A stretch of 23,688 nucleotides of DNA from CAZEJK01 sp964512045 (GCA_964512045.1 CAZEJK010000065.1:1-23688); one strand, 5' to 3'; counted from the first letter of the stretch, positions 7,834 to 16,347 are shown. Notes: generated by a model from the letters alone, not told the origin. Numbers and translations are program-made.

Positions 7834-8171
7834 ACCCAACCATTGCGATTCCATACACCTGGGTGCTGACCCTGTCTGCGGTCCTGTTCGTCATCGGGAT
7901 CGTCGGCGTCTTGCTCCGCCGCAACGGCATCTCGATCTTTCTGTCGATCGAGATCATGCTCAACGCCGCCAACGTTGCGTTCATCGCGGCCGCGATGCGC
8001 ATGGCTGCGGTGAGCGGGCTCGAGCAGATGGCGCTCAACGGGCAGCTGATCGTGTTCTTCGTCATCGGCGTGGCGGCCGCCGAGGCTGCAGTGGGTCTGG
8101 CCCTGTTCATCGCCATGCACCGGCTCAAGCGCTCGATCGACGTTGACCGGGCCAACACGCTCCGCTGGTAG
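7830..8171 (+). CDS. nuoK: NADH-quinone oxidoreductase subunit K
   Basis: Three-helix, MrpC-like membrane subunit in the proton path between NuoH/J and the antiporter-like subunits. The protein has 113 residues. The two membrane glutamates needed for coupling are present: E41 in SIEIMLNAANV and E85 in AAAEAAVGLAL. The ATG at 7830 overlaps the nuoJ stop by 4 bases and has GAGGGAG upstream. The same frame stays open far upstream, across nuoH and nuoJ, but translates there to low-complexity Arg/Gly-rich sequence, so the gene begins at 7830. Confidence 0.96.
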   Translation: MNPTIAIPYTWVLTLSAVLFVIGIVGVLLRRNGISIFLSIEIMLNAANVAFIAAAMRMAAVSGLEQMALNGQLIVFFVIGVAAAEAAVGLALFIAMHRLKRSIDVDRANTLRW

Positions 8172-8183
8172 AGGGAGGATGCG

Positions 8184-10151
8184 ATGCTTGACAACCTCTG
8201 GCTGATACCGATCCTTCCCCTCGCAGGGTTCCTGATCAACATCCTCCTCGGGCTCGTTCCGGTCCGCAAGTCGGTCATATCGATCGTCGGCGTGGGCTCC
8301 GTGGCAGCGGCCACCGTGGCGTCGTACCTGGCCATCTGGGAGCTCGTGGGCAGCGGAGCAACCGAGCACCTGGCCACGTACTTCACCTGGATCCAGGCCG
8401 GATCGTTCGAGGTCTCGGCGTCGTTCCTGCTCGATCCGCTGTCGATGTTGATGATCGCGTTCGTCAGCTTCGTCGGCTTGCTGATCCACCTCTACTCGGT
8501 GGGGTACATGCACGCGGAGTCCGACAGCGCGTACGCACGCTACTTCGCGTACCTGAACCTGTTCATGTTCTCCATGCTGCTGCTGGTGCTGGGCTCGAAC
8601 CTGCCGATCCTGTTCATCGGTTGGGAAGGCGTCGGCCTCTGCTCGTACCTGCTGATCGGCTTCTACTTCGACAAGGACTGGTGCGCGGATGCCGGCAAGA
8701 AGGCGTTCGTCACCAACCGCATCGGCGACTTCGGCTTTCTGCTGGCGATCTTCGCAGCGTTCGCCACCTTCCAGTCGGTGGAGTTCGGCACCATGTTCGC
8801 GCAGGCCGCCGCCGCGCCGGAGCTGCACCAGACCGCGATCACGTTCATTGCGCTGCTCCTGTTCATCGGCGCCATCGGCAAGTCGGCGCAGATCCCGCTG
8901 TACGTCTGGCTTCCCGACGCCATGGCCGGACCAACGCCCGTGTCCGCCCTGATCCACGCCGCGACGATGGTCACCGCCGGTGTCTACATGGTGGTGCGCT
9001 GCAACGTCTTCTACCGGATCAGCCCGACAGCGATGCTCGTCGTCGCCATCGTCGGGGGTCTCACCGCGATCTTCGCGGCCACCATCGGGCTGGCTCAGAA
9101 CGACATCAAGAAGGTCCTCGCCTACTCCACCGTCTCCCAGCTCGGGTACATGTTCCTCGGCGCCGGCGTCGCCGGGTTCGTGGCAGCGATCTTCCACGTT
9201 GTGACGCACGCGTTCTTCAAGGCCTGCCTCTTCCTCGGATCGGGATCGGTGATCCACGCCTGCGGTGGCAACCAGGACATCCGATCGATGGGTGGTCTGC
9301 GCAAGAAGATGCCGATCACCTTCTGGACGTTCCTGTTCGCCACGATCGCCATCGCCGGGATCGTCCCGTTCGCCGGCTTCTTTTCCAAGGACGAGATCCT
9401 CGCCAAGGCGTTCACCGCCGGCTACTCGAACCTCAACGGGTTCGGCGCGATCTACTACGTCCTGTGGGGCCTGGCCGTCGCCGGCGCGTTCCTCACCGCT
9501 CTGTACATGTTCCGGCTCGTCGCACTGACGTTCTTCGGCACGTTCCGCGGCGGTGAGGAGGCCGAGCACCACGTCCACGAGTCGCCATGGACCATGACCG
9601 TGCCGCTGATCGTTCTTGCCGCACTGTCTCTCGTCGGCGGCTTCATGGGCATCCCGGGGCATCTGTTCGGAAAGCCCGAGTGGAACAAGCTCGAGCACTT
9701 CCTCCATCCGATCTTGCCGGAGATCCAGTGGGCCCACGAGCACGCACATCACGCCCATCCGTCCATCGCCACGGAGTGGGCTCTGGTGGCCCTGTCGCTG
9801 CTGGTCGCGGCGCTCGGGATCGCTGTGGCGCTTTGGCTGTACGCCGTTAAGGCCGATGCCAAGATCCCGGAGACGGTGGCCAAGCGGTTCGCATTCGCAC
9901 ACCGGATGCTGGTCAACAAGTACTGGGTGGACGAGCTCTACTCGGCAGTGGTGCTGGAGCCGCTCTACCGCCTCGCCCAGTTCTGCTGGAAGGTGATCGA
10001 TGTCATCTTCATCGACGGATTCGTCAACTTCGTGGCGTTCATGACCGAGCTGACGGGTGACCTGATGCGGTTCCTCCAGACCGGCAACGTCCGCAACTAC
10101 GCTCTCTTCCTGGCCATGGGGATCCTCATCCTGGCCGTGGTACTGATCTAA
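8184..10151 (+). CDS. nuoL: NADH-quinone oxidoreductase subunit L (antiporter-like)
   Basis: The most distal Mrp-like proton-translocating subunit, with the long lateral helix. The 655-residue protein shows E148 in FIGWEGVGLCSYLLIGF, K233 in GAIGKSAQIPLYVWLPDAM, histidines in SALIHAATM (H258) and VVTHAFFKAC (H342, K346), and K402 in GFFSKDEILAKAF, which together form the family's charged membrane axis. A His-rich loop (EHAHHAH, about 514-520) lies in the hydrophilic stretch before the C-terminal lateral helix. Length is close to that of known NuoL (about 610-660). It starts 12 bases after nuoK behind GAGGGAGG. Confidence 0.98.
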   Translation: MLDNLWLIPILPLAGFLINILLGLVPVRKSVISIVGVGSVAAATVASYLAIWELVGSGATEHLATYFTWIQAGSFEVSASFLLDPLSMLMIAFVSFVGLLIHLYSVGYMHAESDSAYARYFAYLNLFMFSMLLLVLGSNLPILFIGWEGVGLCSYLLIGFYFDKDWCADAGKKAFVTNRIGDFGFLLAIFAAFATFQSVEFGTMFAQAAAAPELHQTAITFIALLLFIGAIGKSAQIPLYVWLPDAMAGPTPVSALIHAATMVTAGVYMVVRCNVFYRISPTAMLVVAIVGGLTAIFAATIGLAQNDIKKVLAYSTVSQLGYMFLGAGVAGFVAAIFHVVTHAFFKACLFLGSGSVIHACGGNQDIRSMGGLRKKMPITFWTFLFATIAIAGIVPFAGFFSKDEILAKAFTAGYSNLNGFGAIYYVLWGLAVAGAFLTALYMFRLVALTFFGTFRGGEEAEHHVHESPWTMTVPLIVLAALSLVGGFMGIPGHLFGKPEWNKLEHFLHPILPEIQWAHEHAHHAHPSIATEWALVALSLLVAALGIAVALWLYAVKADAKIPETVAKRFAFAHRMLVNKYWVDELYSAVVLEPLYRLAQFCWKVIDVIFIDGFVNFVAFMTELTGDLMRFLQTGNVRNYALFLAMGILILAVVLI

Positions 10152-10163
10152 CGGGAGGCAGGC

Positions 10164-11699
10164 GTGCTCGAACACCACCTTCTCTCCGTCGTGACGCTGG
10201 GCCCGGCCGTTGCCGCTGGACTTCTCGGCCTGATCCCCGGTAGGTTCCAGCAGCTCCACCGGTGGCTCGCGCTGCTCGCGTCACTCGCCCTGTTTGTCGT
10301 CTCGTGCTTCATTTGGACGGGGTTCGATGCGAACAACCCCGGCTTCCAGATGGTGGAGCAAGCGCCCTGGATTCCCGCATTCGGGATCACCTACCACCTG
10401 GCGGTCGACGGCATCTCGCTCCTCCTGGTCCTGCTGACGACCCTGCTGATCCCGGTGGTGGTCCTCTCGTCATGGAGCTCGATCACGGAAAAGGTCAAGG
10501 GCTTTCACATCTCACTGCTCCTGCTGACCACCGGCATGATCGGAGCGTTCCTGGCTCTCGATCTGTTCCTGTTCTACGTGTTCTGGGAGCTGATGCTGAT
10601 CCCGATGTACTTCATCATCGGGGTGTGGGGCGGACCACGACGGATCTACGCGGCGGTCAAGTTCTTCATCTACACCATGGTCGGCTCGGTGCTGATGCTG
10701 GTCGCCATTCTGTTCCTGAGCTGGACCCATTTCGAGGCGACCGGCGTCTGGACGTACGGCTACGAAACCTTGATGCCCACCGCACAGAACCTGGCCATGG
10801 GTATGGCGAACGGCGATGTGACGTTCTTCATGGCGCCGGGCGTCATCTTCTCCTCACCGCAGATCTTGGTGTTCATCGCGTTCTTCCTCGCATTCGCGAT
10901 CAAGGTGCCGATGTTCCCGTTCCACACCTGGTTGCCGGACGCCCACGTCGAGGCCCCGACCGGCGGCTCGATCATCCTGGCGGGTGTCTTGCTGAAGCTC
11001 GGGACCTACGGTTTCCTACGTTTCAACCGCGCGATGCTTCCGGACGCCTGGGAGTACTTCGTGCCGCTCCTGCTGGTGCTCGCCGTGGTCGGAATTCTCT
11101 ACGGCGCCTGGGTGGCCTGGGTGCAGCCAGACATCAAGAAGCTGGTCGCATACTCGTCGGTCAGCCACCTCGGCTTCGTCATGCTCGGGCTGGCAGCGGG
11201 CACCATCGGCTCCACCCAGGGCGCGGTGCTGCAGATGGTCAACCACGGGCTCTCCACCGGCGCGCTCTTCCTTCTCGTCGGGGTCGTGTACGAACGTCGG
11301 CACACGCGGCTGATCTCAGACTACGGCGGCATCGCGACGGTGGTGCCGATCTACACCGGGGTCTTCCTGCTCGTCACCCTCTCGTCGATCGGGCTGCCCG
11401 GTCTGAACGGGTTTGTCGGCGAGTTCCTGATCCTCGCCGGCGCGTGGCAGCAGTACCCGGTGTTTGTCGCCCTCGCGGCCCTCGGCGTGATCTTCGGCGC
11501 CGTCTACATGCTGTCGCTCGTTCAGCGGGTGTTCTGGAACCCGCTCGTTCATGAAGAAAACAAGGGTCTGAAGGACATGAATCTGCGCGAGCTTCTGGCC
11601 GTCGCTCCGCTGATCGTGCTGATCATCTGGATCGGCGTCCATCCCAGCACCTTCCTCAATCCGATGGAAGCCGCCGTGAGCGTGCTGCTCGGTAATTAA
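10164..11699 (+). CDS. nuoM: NADH-quinone oxidoreductase subunit M (antiporter-like)
   Basis: Second Mrp-like proton-translocating subunit, 511 residues. Key residues of the proton channel are visible: E142 in YVFWELMLIPMYFIIGVWGG, K247 in FAIKVPMFPFHTWLPDAHVEAP, the QPDIKKLVAYSSVSHLGFV motif (about 321-339), and E420 in GLNGFVGEFLIL. The start is a GTG (10164) behind CGGGAGG; translation there begins MLEHHLL. It lies 12 bases after nuoL and ends 12 bases before nuoN, keeping the regular spacing of this part of the operon. Confidence 0.98.
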   Translation: MLEHHLLSVVTLGPAVAAGLLGLIPGRFQQLHRWLALLASLALFVVSCFIWTGFDANNPGFQMVEQAPWIPAFGITYHLAVDGISLLLVLLTTLLIPVVVLSSWSSITEKVKGFHISLLLLTTGMIGAFLALDLFLFYVFWELMLIPMYFIIGVWGGPRRIYAAVKFFIYTMVGSVLMLVAILFLSWTHFEATGVWTYGYETLMPTAQNLAMGMANGDVTFFMAPGVIFSSPQILVFIAFFLAFAIKVPMFPFHTWLPDAHVEAPTGGSIILAGVLLKLGTYGFLRFNRAMLPDAWEYFVPLLLVLAVVGILYGAWVAWVQPDIKKLVAYSSVSHLGFVMLGLAAGTIGSTQGAVLQMVNHGLSTGALFLLVGVVYERRHTRLISDYGGIATVVPIYTGVFLLVTLSSIGLPGLNGFVGEFLILAGAWQQYPVFVALAALGVIFGAVYMLSLVQRVFWNPLVHEENKGLKDMNLRELLAVAPLIVLIIWIGVHPSTFLNPMEAAVSVLLGN

Positions 11700-11711
11700 G
11701 GAGGACCGGAC

Positions 11712-13154
11712 GTGCCCACGCAGCCTGATCTCGTAGCCATCGTCCCGCAGATCATTCTGACCGTGACTGCTGGTGTGATCCTCCTGCTCGAGGCGTTCCT
11801 GCCTTCGGTACGCCGCTACATCGGCGAGCTCAGCCTCCTCGCCATCGTGGCGGCGGTCTGGGCCCGGATCGCTTTGCCGCTCCCAGGCGATGTCTGGGGT
11901 GGAATGCTCCGCGTCGATCGCGTCTGCCAGTTCGTCGACCTGTACATCTATGCAGCCCTGTTCCTGGTTGTCTGGATGGCAGGGCCGTTCCTCAGACGGC
12001 TCAAGGAGGAGTCCGGTGAGTTCTTCGCACTGATCCTCCTGTCGGCGGTGGGTGCCAGCACCATGGCGTGCGCAGTCGACCTGCTGATGGTCTTCTTGGG
12101 CCTCGAGCTTCTGTCGATTCCGCTGTACGTGCTCAACGCCTACCTCCGATCGACCGAACCGAGCGTCGAGTCTGGCCTCAAGTACTTCATCATGGGCGCC
12201 TTCGCCTCCTCGTTCGTTGTCTACGGCCTGGCGCTGCTGTACGGCGGCACCGCGGCGCTCGACTTCGATGGGATCGCAGCAAGCCTCGCCGCCGGCACCT
12301 TCAACGGTCCGTTCGTGATCATCGGGACCGCGATGGTCCTTGGGGGTATCGGCTTCAAGCTGGCACTGTTCCCGTTCCATGCATGGGCGCCGGATGTGTA
12401 CCAGGGTGCGCCCACCCCGGTCACCGCGTTCCTTTCGGTTGTTCCCAAGGGTGCAGCGCTGATCGTGCTCGTGCGGCTGGTCGACGCAATCGACCCGACC
12501 GCCCTGATGAGTCACTGGATATGGGTGGCAGGGGTTCTCGCGGTCGGCTCGCAGACCCTCGGGAACATCGTTGCGATCGTCCAACGCGACATCAAGAGAA
12601 TGCTCGCCTACTCCGGTATCGCCCACATGGGCTACGCGCTGGTGGCCGTGATTGCCATCGGCGAGGACGGCGCCAGCGCGGTGCTGGTGTACCTGGCGGC
12701 GTACACGCTGATGAACGTCGGCGCCTTCGCTGTTGTGGCCGTGCTGTCAGAGCGAGAGGATGAGCCGCACCTGATGTCCGATCTCGAGGGCCAGGGCTGG
12801 GAGCGTCCGCTGCTCGGGCTGTCGTTGGCAATCTGCCTGTTCTCGCTGGCCGGCATCCCGCCGTTCGTCGGGTTCACCGCAAAGTTCATGGTGTTCCGCG
12901 CGGCGATCAACGAGGGGCTGATCTGGCTGGCCATCCTCGGAGTCGTGAACTCACTCATCTCGGCGTACTACTACCTGCGCGTCGTGTATCTCATGTACAT
13001 GAAGCCGCTGCCGAAGCGCAAGCCGTCGTTCCCGCGATCCTGGGAGATCGCCACCGTGGCCTCACTGGCCAGCCTGGGAGTGGTCCTGATCGGTCTGTAC
13101 CCGACGCCACTGCTCAACGCGGCCCGTCTGGCTGCCCGCACGATCCTCGGGTGA
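11712..13154 (+). CDS. nuoN: NADH-quinone oxidoreductase subunit N (antiporter-like)
   Basis: Third Mrp-like proton-translocating subunit, 480 residues. Visible residues are E132 in GLELLSIPLYVLNAY, K216 in GFKLALFPFHAWAPDVYQGAPTP, the IVQRDIKRMLAYSGIAHMGY motif (about 295-314), and PFVGFTAKF in the late membrane region. The start is a GTG (11712), 12 bases after nuoM, with AAGGAGG ahead of it. The stop is followed after 4 bases by rex, so the regulator is probably on the same transcript. Confidence 0.98.
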   Translation: MPTQPDLVAIVPQIILTVTAGVILLLEAFLPSVRRYIGELSLLAIVAAVWARIALPLPGDVWGGMLRVDRVCQFVDLYIYAALFLVVWMAGPFLRRLKEESGEFFALILLSAVGASTMACAVDLLMVFLGLELLSIPLYVLNAYLRSTEPSVESGLKYFIMGAFASSFVVYGLALLYGGTAALDFDGIAASLAAGTFNGPFVIIGTAMVLGGIGFKLALFPFHAWAPDVYQGAPTPVTAFLSVVPKGAALIVLVRLVDAIDPTALMSHWIWVAGVLAVGSQTLGNIVAIVQRDIKRMLAYSGIAHMGYALVAVIAIGEDGASAVLVYLAAYTLMNVGAFAVVAVLSEREDEPHLMSDLEGQGWERPLLGLSLAICLFSLAGIPPFVGFTAKFMVFRAAINEGLIWLAILGVVNSLISAYYYLRVVYLMYMKPLPKRKPSFPRSWEIATVASLASLGVVLIGLYPTPLLNAARLAARTILG

Positions 13155-13158
13155 TCCC

Positions 13159-13827
13159 ATGGCGGGTGTGCGGCGAACGGTCGAGCCGACAGCGATCTCT
13201 CCACTGACGATCGGCCGGCTCTCTATCTACCTGAGATGCCTCGAGCAGCTTCAGGATGCCGGCTTCGAGACGGTCTCGAGTCAAGAGCTGGCGACACGCT
13301 TTCACCTGAACTCCGCCCAGATCCGCAAGGACCTCGCCTACTTCGGTGAGTTCGGCATTCGCGGCGTCGGCTACCAGGTGGCCGAGCTTCGCCACCAGCT
13401 GGTCCATATCCTCGGCCTCGACGAGGAGCGTCGGTTACTGATCGTCGGCGCGGGCAACCTCGGCACCGCACTGTGCCACTACTCCGGCTTCTCACGGGGC
13501 AATGTGATCGTCGTCGGAATCCTCGACTCCGACCCGAATCGCATCGGCGCTCCGACCCCAGCTGGCTTGCTTGTCGAAGATGCTGCGCGGCTTGCGCAGA
13601 TCGTCGAGCAGCGCAACGTCCAGGTGGGAGTCATCACCACGCCGCCTTCTTCGGCGCAAGCAGTATGCGACCAGATGGTCGAGGCTGGCCTGCGTGCGGT
13701 CCTCAACTTCGCCCCGGTGAAGGTCAAGTCGCCCTCCGAAGAGGTGATGGTCAAGTCGGTGGACTTGAAGATCCACCTCGAGGAGCTGTCGTTCTACCTG
13801 GCTGGCCGCCGGCTGGGCGAGGCCTGA
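13159..13827 (+). CDS. rex: Redox-sensing transcriptional repressor Rex
   Basis: Cytosolic dimeric repressor that binds DNA when NAD+ is high and releases it when NADH rises. The 222-residue protein has the N-terminal winged helix with the recognition region NSAQIRKDLAYFGEFGIRGVGY (51-72), the Rossmann fold GAGNLGTAL (97-105) with the acidic turn ILDSDPNRIG (about 121-130), ITTPPSSAQAVCDQMVEAG, and a C-terminal domain-swap helix (about 204-218). The start is 4 bases after the nuoN stop and lacks a strong ribosome binding site, so it probably relies on translational coupling. Its placement with NADH dehydrogenase, and a Rex-like site at the operon promoter (2346-2363), suggest autoregulation. 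The stop lies 1 base from that of the convergent lipoprotein gene. Confidence 0.96.
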   Translation: MAGVRRTVEPTAISPLTIGRLSIYLRCLEQLQDAGFETVSSQELATRFHLNSAQIRKDLAYFGEFGIRGVGYQVAELRHQLVHILGLDEERRLLIVGAGNLGTALCHYSGFSRGNVIVVGILDSDPNRIGAPTPAGLLVEDAARLAQIVEQRNVQVGVITTPPSSAQAVCDQMVEAGLRAVLNFAPVKVKSPSEEVMVKSVDLKIHLEELSFYLAGRRLGEA

Positions 13828-13828
13828 C

Positions 13829-14485
13829 TCAGTCGCGATCGCTGCTGTCCGGCGAGCCGCCGCCACGGGGCTGCTGGATCGAGTCCTTGAGCCGTGTTCG
13901 CAACGCCTCCAGCTGCTCGTCCTGCGCCTCCAACCGGTCCTGAACACCGCGGATCCGCTCGACCAAGAGCTGCTGATGCGCCACCGGAGTCGGAAGCTCC
14001 TCGACGGGGCGCGCCGCCTCTAGCGCTTCCAGATGCTCTCTGAGTGCCGCCCGGACCTTCGGATCCCTCGTCGTCTCCACCTGCCGTCGCAGCTCTGCGA
14101 TCCCGAGATCGCGACGCTCGCCAACCGCACGCGAGGAGCGCTGCCGCATCGTCAGCTTGGTCCCCACCGCGATGCGATCGAGCACCCAACGGCACTCCTC
14201 GAACGAGAGATCGATCGGAGTCTCCACGGTCTCCGCCATCTCACACGGCCCTCCTCCCAGCAGATCGAACGCCAGAGCCAGCTGCTGCTCTTCGACGAGG
14301 TTACCGAGCTGCGTGAGCCAACGGCCGCGCACAGTCAGCACCGACGTCAGCTGCTCTTCCGACGGCACGGCGTCCGGTGGCGGAGGAGTTGGGGGCGCCG
14401 GCGCCGCCACCTCCCGTCTGCAGCCCAGCACCACGAGCACCATGACCACGACACCGATCGACCGAAGAAGGTTGGCATGCTTCAC
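13829..14485 (-). CDS. Putative lipoprotein of unknown function with C-terminal coiled coil
   Basis: I do not recognise the family. The 218-residue product has a lipoprotein signal peptide (hydrophobic 11-20, lipobox VVLGC with Cys22). Residue +2 is Arg rather than Asp, which in proteobacteria would favour outer-membrane sorting. A Pro/Ala-rich tether (about 27-41) leads into a mostly helical domain with two further cysteines (C81, C98) that could form a disulfide, and an alanine/glutamate/leucine-rich region (about 126-203) with heptad-like spacing. The start is a GTG at 14485; its candidate promoter ends 6 bases upstream, with no ribosome binding site. The gene is divergent from the Ser/Thr kinase over only 77 bases, so the two may be co-regulated. 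Its 3' end abuts that of rex. Confidence 0.8.
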   Translation of the reverse strand: MKHANLLRSIGVVVMVLVVLGCRREVAAPAPPTPPPPDAVPSEEQLTSVLTVRGRWLTQLGNLVEEQQLALAFDLLGGGPCEMAETVETPIDLSFEECRWVLDRIAVGTKLTMRQRSSRAVGERRDLGIAELRRQVETTRDPKVRAALREHLEALEAARPVEELPTPVAHQQLLVERIRGVQDRLEAQDEQLEALRTRLKDSIQQPRGGGSPDSSDRD

Positions 14486-14491
14486 CCAGTC

Positions 14492-14520
14492 ATTGCACCT
14501 GCGCTGTGCCCTTTCGTCAA
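14492..14520 (-). promoter_or_regulatory. Candidate promoter of the lipoprotein gene (leaderless)
   Basis: On the minus strand TTGACG (14520-14515, 5 of 6) and TGCAAT (14497-14492, 4 of 6) are separated by 17 bases. The -10 hexamer ends 6 bases before the GTG start codon, so transcription would begin at or within a base of the start codon. Its -35 lies back to back with the kinase promoter's -35, with 6 bases between them. Confidence 0.5.
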
Positions 14521-14526
14521 GGACGA

Positions 14527-14555
14527 TTGCCGACCCCGTCGAAAACCGTTACAGT
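14527..14555 (+). promoter_or_regulatory. Candidate promoter of the Ser/Thr kinase gene (leaderless)
   Basis: TTGCCG (14527-14532, 4 of 6) and TACAGT (14550-14555, 4 of 6) are separated by 17 bases. The ATG is 7 bases after the -10, matching the normal distance to a transcription start, and no Shine-Dalgarno sequence is present. It is arranged head to head with the lipoprotein promoter. Confidence 0.5.
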
Positions 14556-14562
14556 ACCGCCG

Positions 14563-16347
14563 ATGGCGGAGCATCCAGAACGGATCGGCAAGTACGAGAT
14601 CCTTGGCAAGATCGGTGTCGGGGGGTTCGGCGTCGTCTACAAGGGTTGGGACCCGTATATCAAGCGCCCCGTCGCGATCAAGACGTGCGCAACCCCAGAC
14701 GCTGAGGTCCGCAAACGCTTCTTCCGCGAGGCGCAGTTCGTCGGCAACCTGGTCCATCCCAACATCACACTGGTGTTCGACTTCGGAGTCGAGAACGAGA
14801 TCCCGTACATCGTTCAGGAGTACCTGACCGGGTACGACGTCGACCAGATGCTGTCCAGCGGGGTCATCGTTGATTACCGGGCCATCTGCTCGATCATGAT
14901 CCAGGCGTGCGACGGTCTCGACTTCGCCCATGCGCGGGGAGTCGTGCATCGTGACATCAAGCCGTCCAATATGCGATTGCTGGAGGACGGTGTCGTCAAG
15001 ATCATGGACTTCGGCATCGCCAAGTCGCTGGACTCCGGCAGCAAGCTGACACAGACGGGCATTGCGCTGGGAACTGCCGGCTACCTGTCTCCCGAGCAGA
15101 TTCAGGGAGCCGAGATCGACGCCCGGACCGACATCTTCGCTCTCGGAATTCTCGCCTACGAGCTCGTTACCAGCAGCCGGCCGTTCAGCGGCAAGTCGCT
15201 GTCCAACGTCCTGTACAAGATCCTCAACGAAGACCCCCCAACGCCGACCAGCGTACGGGCCGACTGTCCGCCAGCTCTCGAGGCGGTGGTCCTCAAGGCG
15301 ATGCGCAAGCCTCCCGAGGAGAGATTTCAGACCGCGAGGGAGATGGCGGAGGCGATCCGTGCCATCGAGATCGCACCGAGCGGCGACGCCGAGGACGCGG
15401 TGGATGACGAGACCACCGGGATTCTTCGCAGCATCGTCAACCGCATGGAGAAGACCCACCCTCCAAAGCGTTCCAAGCACGCTGCAACGGACCCCGACCG
15501 AACTCCCGCGGCAGGTACCGAGCCCGAAACAGCCCCTGAAGCCAAAGCGACACCCACACCGCCGCAACCCCGATCGGAGGCTCCCTCGGGTAGTGTCGAG
15601 TCCGAGTCTGGGGTCTCACCGTACACTATCGGTGGTGACGAGCTCGAGGAGGACGACCATCGCCGCAGCCCGGTCCTGCTGATCTTCGTCATCCTCCTCC
15701 TGCTGGTTGCCACCGCCGCAGGAGTGATCTTCCTTTCCCCGGACGCCCAGCGACTCCTGTTCGGTCCGCAGGGCGCCCCCTGGGTTACCACCCCCACACC
15801 CACGCCCACTGCAACGCCGACGGCGACGCCTGTGCCGACGGCGACACCGACTCCCGGGATCACCGCCACGCCGACCCCCGCTCCGACCGCGACGCCGACT
15901 CCCCGTCCGCAGGTCACATTCACCCTGTTCGTCGATCCACCGGCCAACGTCGCGGTCAACGGACGCTCACTGGGAGAAGGCAAGATCGTCACCCGCAAGG
16001 TCACGCTCCCTGCAGGACGGCATCGCTTCACAGCGTCACTGCCTGGAGTGCCCGAAAGAACCTTTACTGAGACGATCTCGCCCGGCCAGGAGATGGTTCG
16101 TCTGGCCCTGGACATCGGTCTCCTGACGGTGACCTACGACGTCGGTGCACCGACAGGGGCGATGGCGGTCCTCGACGGTGACGAGCTGGGACCGGTTCCC
16201 ATCACCAACGCCAAGGTCGAGGTGGGCGACCACATGCTCACCGTGCGATGGCCGGAAGACTCGGGTCACCGTCCCTACACCACGATGGTGACCGTCCGCC
16301 CGATGGGCAGTCCGGCTGCCGTGGTGGTCGCCCGACCAGGAGAGTAA
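14563..16347 (+). CDS. Transmembrane serine/threonine protein kinase with PEGA-like extracytoplasmic domains
   Basis: Hanks-type kinase, 594 residues. The cytoplasmic kinase domain (about 11-270) has the glycine loop GKIGVGGFGVVYKG (15-28), catalytic K40 in VAIK, the helix-C Glu E56, HRDIKPSN (129-136, catalytic D131), DFG (149-151) and YLSPEQ (174-179), so it looks active. An acidic, Pro-rich juxtamembrane region (about 271-368) leads to one membrane helix (about 370-391), a Thr/Pro-rich extracytoplasmic stalk (409-448), and two beta-rich PEGA-like domains (about 452-515 and 518-590; FTLFVDPPANVAVNGRSLG is the clearest part). The PEGA assignment is by pattern. I start at ATG 14563; the upstream open frame to 14506 runs through the promoter. 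The substrate is unknown. The neighbouring divergent lipoprotein and downstream TPR protein are candidate partners by context only. Confidence 0.93.
   Translation: MAEHPERIGKYEILGKIGVGGFGVVYKGWDPYIKRPVAIKTCATPDAEVRKRFFREAQFVGNLVHPNITLVFDFGVENEIPYIVQEYLTGYDVDQMLSSGVIVDYRAICSIMIQACDGLDFAHARGVVHRDIKPSNMRLLEDGVVKIMDFGIAKSLDSGSKLTQTGIALGTAGYLSPEQIQGAEIDARTDIFALGILAYELVTSSRPFSGKSLSNVLYKILNEDPPTPTSVRADCPPALEAVVLKAMRKPPEERFQTAREMAEAIRAIEIAPSGDAEDAVDDETTGILRSIVNRMEKTHPPKRSKHAATDPDRTPAAGTEPETAPEAKATPTPPQPRSEAPSGSVESESGVSPYTIGGDELEEDDHRRSPVLLIFVILLLLVATAAGVIFLSPDAQRLLFGPQGAPWVTTPTPTPTATPTATPVPTATPTPGITATPTPAPTATPTPRPQVTFTLFVDPPANVAVNGRSLGEGKIVTRKVTLPAGRHRFTASLPGVPERTFTETISPGQEMVRLALDIGLLTVTYDVGAPTGAMAVLDGDELGPVPITNAKVEVGDHMLTVRWPEDSGHRPYTTMVTVRPMGSPAAVVVARPGE
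15787..15906 (+). repeat. Low-complexity Thr/Pro-encoding tandem repeat inside the kinase gene
   Basis: About 120 bases of degenerate repeats rich in ACxCCx and GCGACGCCG units encode a stalk of TPTPTATP-type repeats between the membrane helix and the first PEGA-like domain. This kind of repeat can change length by slippage in multiples of 3 without breaking the frame, altering the reach of the sensor domain. Confidence 0.85.

Noticed and set aside
6157..7854. 565-residue open frame on the minus strand
   Set aside because: It is antisense to nuoH and nuoJ, highly charged and His/Asp-rich; an artefact of codon bias.
7599..10259. 886-residue open frame on the minus strand
   Set aside because: It is antisense to nuoJ, nuoK and nuoL, with low-complexity charged composition and no recognisable family.
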